Virus record (IMG/VR): IMGVR_UViG_3300025133_006373
Location: 1 to 39,206 of that record
DNA from: a virus
Reading direction: 5' to 3' (one strand)
Length of the DNA: 39,206 nucleotides
Numbering within the stretch: position 1 is the first letter of the stretch; each line of letters begins with the position of its first letter. This document shows, piece by piece, positions 37,288 to 39,206 of this stretch. The position numbers were made by a program, and so were the translations under genes. The notes under the pieces are model-generated. The model was not told the origin of the DNA and ran no database searches. It worked only from the letters and a program-made list of their open reading frames with translations.

Positions 37288-37782
37288 CTAAGTAATTTCT
37301 GCTCTATCATAGCTGATTGTTAAATCTATTGTCAACAGCTCATCGCTAGAATAGTCTAATTGTCCGAAATTTGCGGATTTTATCCAAGGATTCTTAAGTG
37401 TCCAAGTATCAGAGGGTGTTCCATCTGCCTTCAATAATACTATTTGAAAATCTGCACCATTCGTAAAGTTTTTTGATAAGTTTATCTTATTTACACCATC
37501 TGTTTGACTAGCATCCGGATAATAACCTCCGAATACTAAAGTGTCATACAAATCTTTTATTCTATTGGAATCATCAACGATTGAAATCTGCACATCATTC
37601 CAATTTACGGTGCCCGGATATTTAAATTTATGATTTCCAAGCAAATAAACACCATCATTTATATCAAATGAAGGTGTTTGTGCATTCTTAACCCAATACC
37701 AAACAGAATCCTGACTACCGTTCGTAATTAAAAATCTATATTGGCGCTTAGGTTCTGTTGTCGGATTGCTCCAAAAAGCCAT
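37288..37782 (-). CDS. Tail tube protein, paralogue 2
   Basis: A 164-residue gp19-like tube protein with RYRFLITNG-type opening, YPGTVNWNDVQISIVD and the terminal DTWTLKNPWIKSANFGQLDYSSDEL followed by a final beta strand. It shares this layout with the following paralogue but is shorter. The start follows AGAGGT. One copy may form the main tube and the other a terminal or initiating ring. Confidence 0.85.
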   Translation of the reverse strand: MAFWSNPTTEPKRQYRFLITNGSQDSVWYWVKNAQTPSFDINDGVYLLGNHKFKYPGTVNWNDVQISIVDDSNRIKDLYDTLVFGGYYPDASQTDGVNKINLSKNFTNGADFQIVLLKADGTPSDTWTLKNPWIKSANFGQLDYSSDELLTIDLTISYDRAEIT

Positions 37783-37791
37783 AATTTACCT

Positions 37792-38361
37792 CTAGGAAGG
37801 GGTACCAGCCTTGAACTGCTGATCAGCGGCCTTGCTATCACATTCAGCCCAATCATACTTAAGTCCAATCTCAACTGTTTTAAGATCTTCGTTAGTGTAG
37901 TCTAGGTCTCCAAACTTAGCAGAAGTAAGAATAGGATTTTTAAGAGTCCATTTTTCAACCTGTGACCCTTCTGAGTCGATAACTGTAATAGTAACACCTT
38001 TAAGGCCATCATTGTTCATCTTGCTCTTAGAAAGAGTTGATGCTGAGCTATCTCCGACTCCAACTGGTGCCGCAGGAACAGTATAACCAGAATTGATAAT
38101 CATTTGGTTTGTCTGCTTTACCGCATTCTCAGAAATAGGATCAACCAAGGTCAAAGAAATCTCTTGCCACTGGACCTTTCCGGGAAAGTGATACTCGTTG
38201 TCTAAAAATGTATGAGATACATTAGTGACTGTATAGTTGGGAAGGCCAACTGACTTAGCATACCAGAGAGGGCTTGTATTTAAACCATCCAACTGAACAA
38301 GAAATCTATAATTTCTTTTTGGCTCGCTATTGCCGTTTGCTGTACTCCAAAATCCTGACAT
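37792..38361 (-). CDS. Tail tube protein, paralogue 1
   Basis: A 189-residue gp19-like tube protein directly after the sheath gene, the usual position of the major tube gene. It has EPKRNYRFLVQLD, FPGKVQWQEISLTLVDP and KWTLKNPILTSAKFGDLDYTNEDLKTVEIGLKYDWAE. An extra loop (about 98-118, Gly/Ser/Ala-rich) and a C-terminal extension distinguish it from the second copy. The start follows GGAGAAAA. Confidence 0.88.
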   Translation of the reverse strand: MSGFWSTANGNSEPKRNYRFLVQLDGLNTSPLWYAKSVGLPNYTVTNVSHTFLDNEYHFPGKVQWQEISLTLVDPISENAVKQTNQMIINSGYTVPAAPVGVGDSSASTLSKSKMNNDGLKGVTITVIDSEGSQVEKWTLKNPILTSAKFGDLDYTNEDLKTVEIGLKYDWAECDSKAADQQFKAGTPS

Positions 38362-38395
38362 ATTAATTTTCTCCTATAATCATTAATAACTAGTG

Positions 38396-39206
38396 TTACA
38401 GTTCAATTCCGCTACGTGTTACAACAAAGTCTACAACAATAAACTCGATTGCGCTGGCTGGCTTAATAAGAACTTTTGCATAAAGAATATTTCTATCTAC
38501 AAGGTCTGCGGTAGTGGTGGTTTCATCCAATACCAACTTATACTCTGTGATTCCAAGTCTAGACTGAACATCTGAAAGAATCTGATCTGCTTGGAACTTA
38601 AAACGATTCCAAGTTGCTTGAACATTCTGATCAAACAGAATAGTCTCTGCGACATTTCCGATTCTTCTCTTAAGATGAAGAAGTAGACGACGAACATTGA
38701 TTCGATCCAAAGCAGAAGCATTCTGCTGCATGGTCTTTTGACCGAAGATTACAATGTTACCAGAAGCAGGGAATCTAGCAATTGGATTAATATTTACTTC
38801 GTAAAGGTTATCTCTATCTGCCTTAGTAAGGTGCTCAAGAGTTCCATTAACGCGAGGACCGTTTGATCCACCTAGCTCATTGATCCCACCTCTGTTAAAT
38901 CCAGCAGGTGCAAACCAAGGCTCTGATGTTCCTTGGGACTTTGCGATTGCTCCAATAGCAGCAACTGATGGAGGAACAACAAGAACATTATTACCACCGT
39001 TGGCTGTATCTGTGATACGAACTGATGGGTAGTAAGTTGCAACATAAGATGAATTGATCAATCTAGTGTTTGCTGTTGAAATCGCAGTTGAAGCGGCACC
39101 ATTTTCTTGTGAAGCAGCCTCAAACTCATGTCGATAGATTCCATCTAAGTCAACAACTGCCATTGCATCTCCACGATCTTCACAGATTTGAATCATGCGG
39201 TTTGTG
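38396..39206 (-). CDS. Contractile tail sheath protein (N-terminus outside window)
   Basis: The C-terminal 269 residues are visible; the frame is open to the right edge, so the gene continues beyond it. Features typical of sheath C-termini are present: VVPPSVAAIGAIAKSQ, PWFAPAGFNRGG, NINPIARFPASGNIVIFGQKTM, INVRRLLLHLKRRI and the final VLIKPASAIEFIVVDFVVTRSG. It forms the contractile outer tail tube. It precedes the two tube genes, the common order in myoviruses. Confidence 0.95.
   Translation of the reverse strand, partial: TNRMIQICEDRGDAMAVVDLDGIYRHEFEAASQENGAASTAISTANTRLINSSYVATYYPSVRITDTANGGNNVLVVPPSVAAIGAIAKSQGTSEPWFAPAGFNRGGINELGGSNGPRVNGTLEHLTKADRDNLYEVNINPIARFPASGNIVIFGQKTMQQNASALDRINVRRLLLHLKRRIGNVAETILFDQNVQATWNRFKFQADQILSDVQSRLGITEYKLVLDETTTTADLVDRNILYAKVLIKPASAIEFIVVDFVVTRSGIEL

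Overview
The window is an internal piece of the genome of a contractile-tailed (myovirus-type) double-stranded DNA phage. The right third encodes a T4-like tail module: sheath, two tail tube paralogues, baseplate proteins and a tape measure. The rest encodes phage replication, nucleotide-metabolism and accessory genes. Every gene I accept lies on the minus strand, so transcription runs from high to low coordinates. The DNA is AT-rich, genes are tightly packed with ATGA and GTGA overlaps, and most starts have a GGAGG-type Shine-Dalgarno site. The host cannot be named. ClpS, two or three lipobox proteins and a secreted beta-rich protein suggest a Gram-negative bacterium, and the B12-dependent ribonucleotide reductase, ThyX and fatty-acid-hydroxylase-like protein resemble the gene mix of aquatic T4-like phages (inference).

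Layout from the right, in the direction of transcription. 39.2-27.9 kb: tail sheath (cut by the window edge), two tail tube proteins, gp26-like baseplate protein, small tail-assembly candidates, tape measure, baseplate proteins, a very large 1222-residue hub-like protein and one unknown probable virion protein. 27.9-24.4 kb: a stand-alone family A DNA polymerase without a proofreading domain, a divergent tubulin/FtsZ-like protein, a secreted protein, and short genes each under its own promoter. 24.2-18.7 kb: gp32-like single-strand binding protein, a GHKL ATPase that appears fused to a PD-(D/E)XK nuclease domain, a short lipoprotein, a fatty acid hydroxylase-like membrane protein, UvsX recombinase, and a PurA/PurZ-like enzyme. 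18.7-16.2 kb: a GIY-YIG and an HNH-type endonuclease with unknown partners. 16.2-10.5 kb: FEN-type 5'-3' exonuclease, DnaB-type helicase, class II ribonucleotide reductase, H1-like basic protein, GroES-like protein, ThyX. 10.5-5.1 kb: a 602-residue unknown protein, a Rossmann-like protein, a nucleotidyltransferase-like protein, a J-domain protein and a lipoprotein. 5.1-1 kb: two tRNAs (Ala-UGC, Lys-UUU), a run of very small proteins, a DNA adenine methyltransferase, adenosine deaminase, ClpS and a HAD hydrolase. The left edge cuts a PiT-permease-like membrane protein.

How it fits together. Replication proteins (helicase, polymerase, SSB, recombinase, exonuclease) are supported by dNTP-supply enzymes (RNR, ThyX, PurA-like, adenosine deaminase). 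Host-takeover candidates are ClpS, the J-domain and GroES-like chaperone parts, the lipoproteins and the GHKL-nuclease. At least twelve near-consensus sigma70 promoters (TTGACA, 16-17 bp, TATAAT with extended TG) drive the non-structural genes. None was found in the structural block, so that block is probably transcribed by a different late mechanism.

The strongest leads are: the GHKL-nuclease gene bracketed by two identical 27-bp hairpin repeats; the repeated promoter/RBS cassettes that bracket accessory genes; the PurA-like enzyme with mixed PurA and PurZ features beside a phage adenosine deaminase; and the tubulin-like gene.
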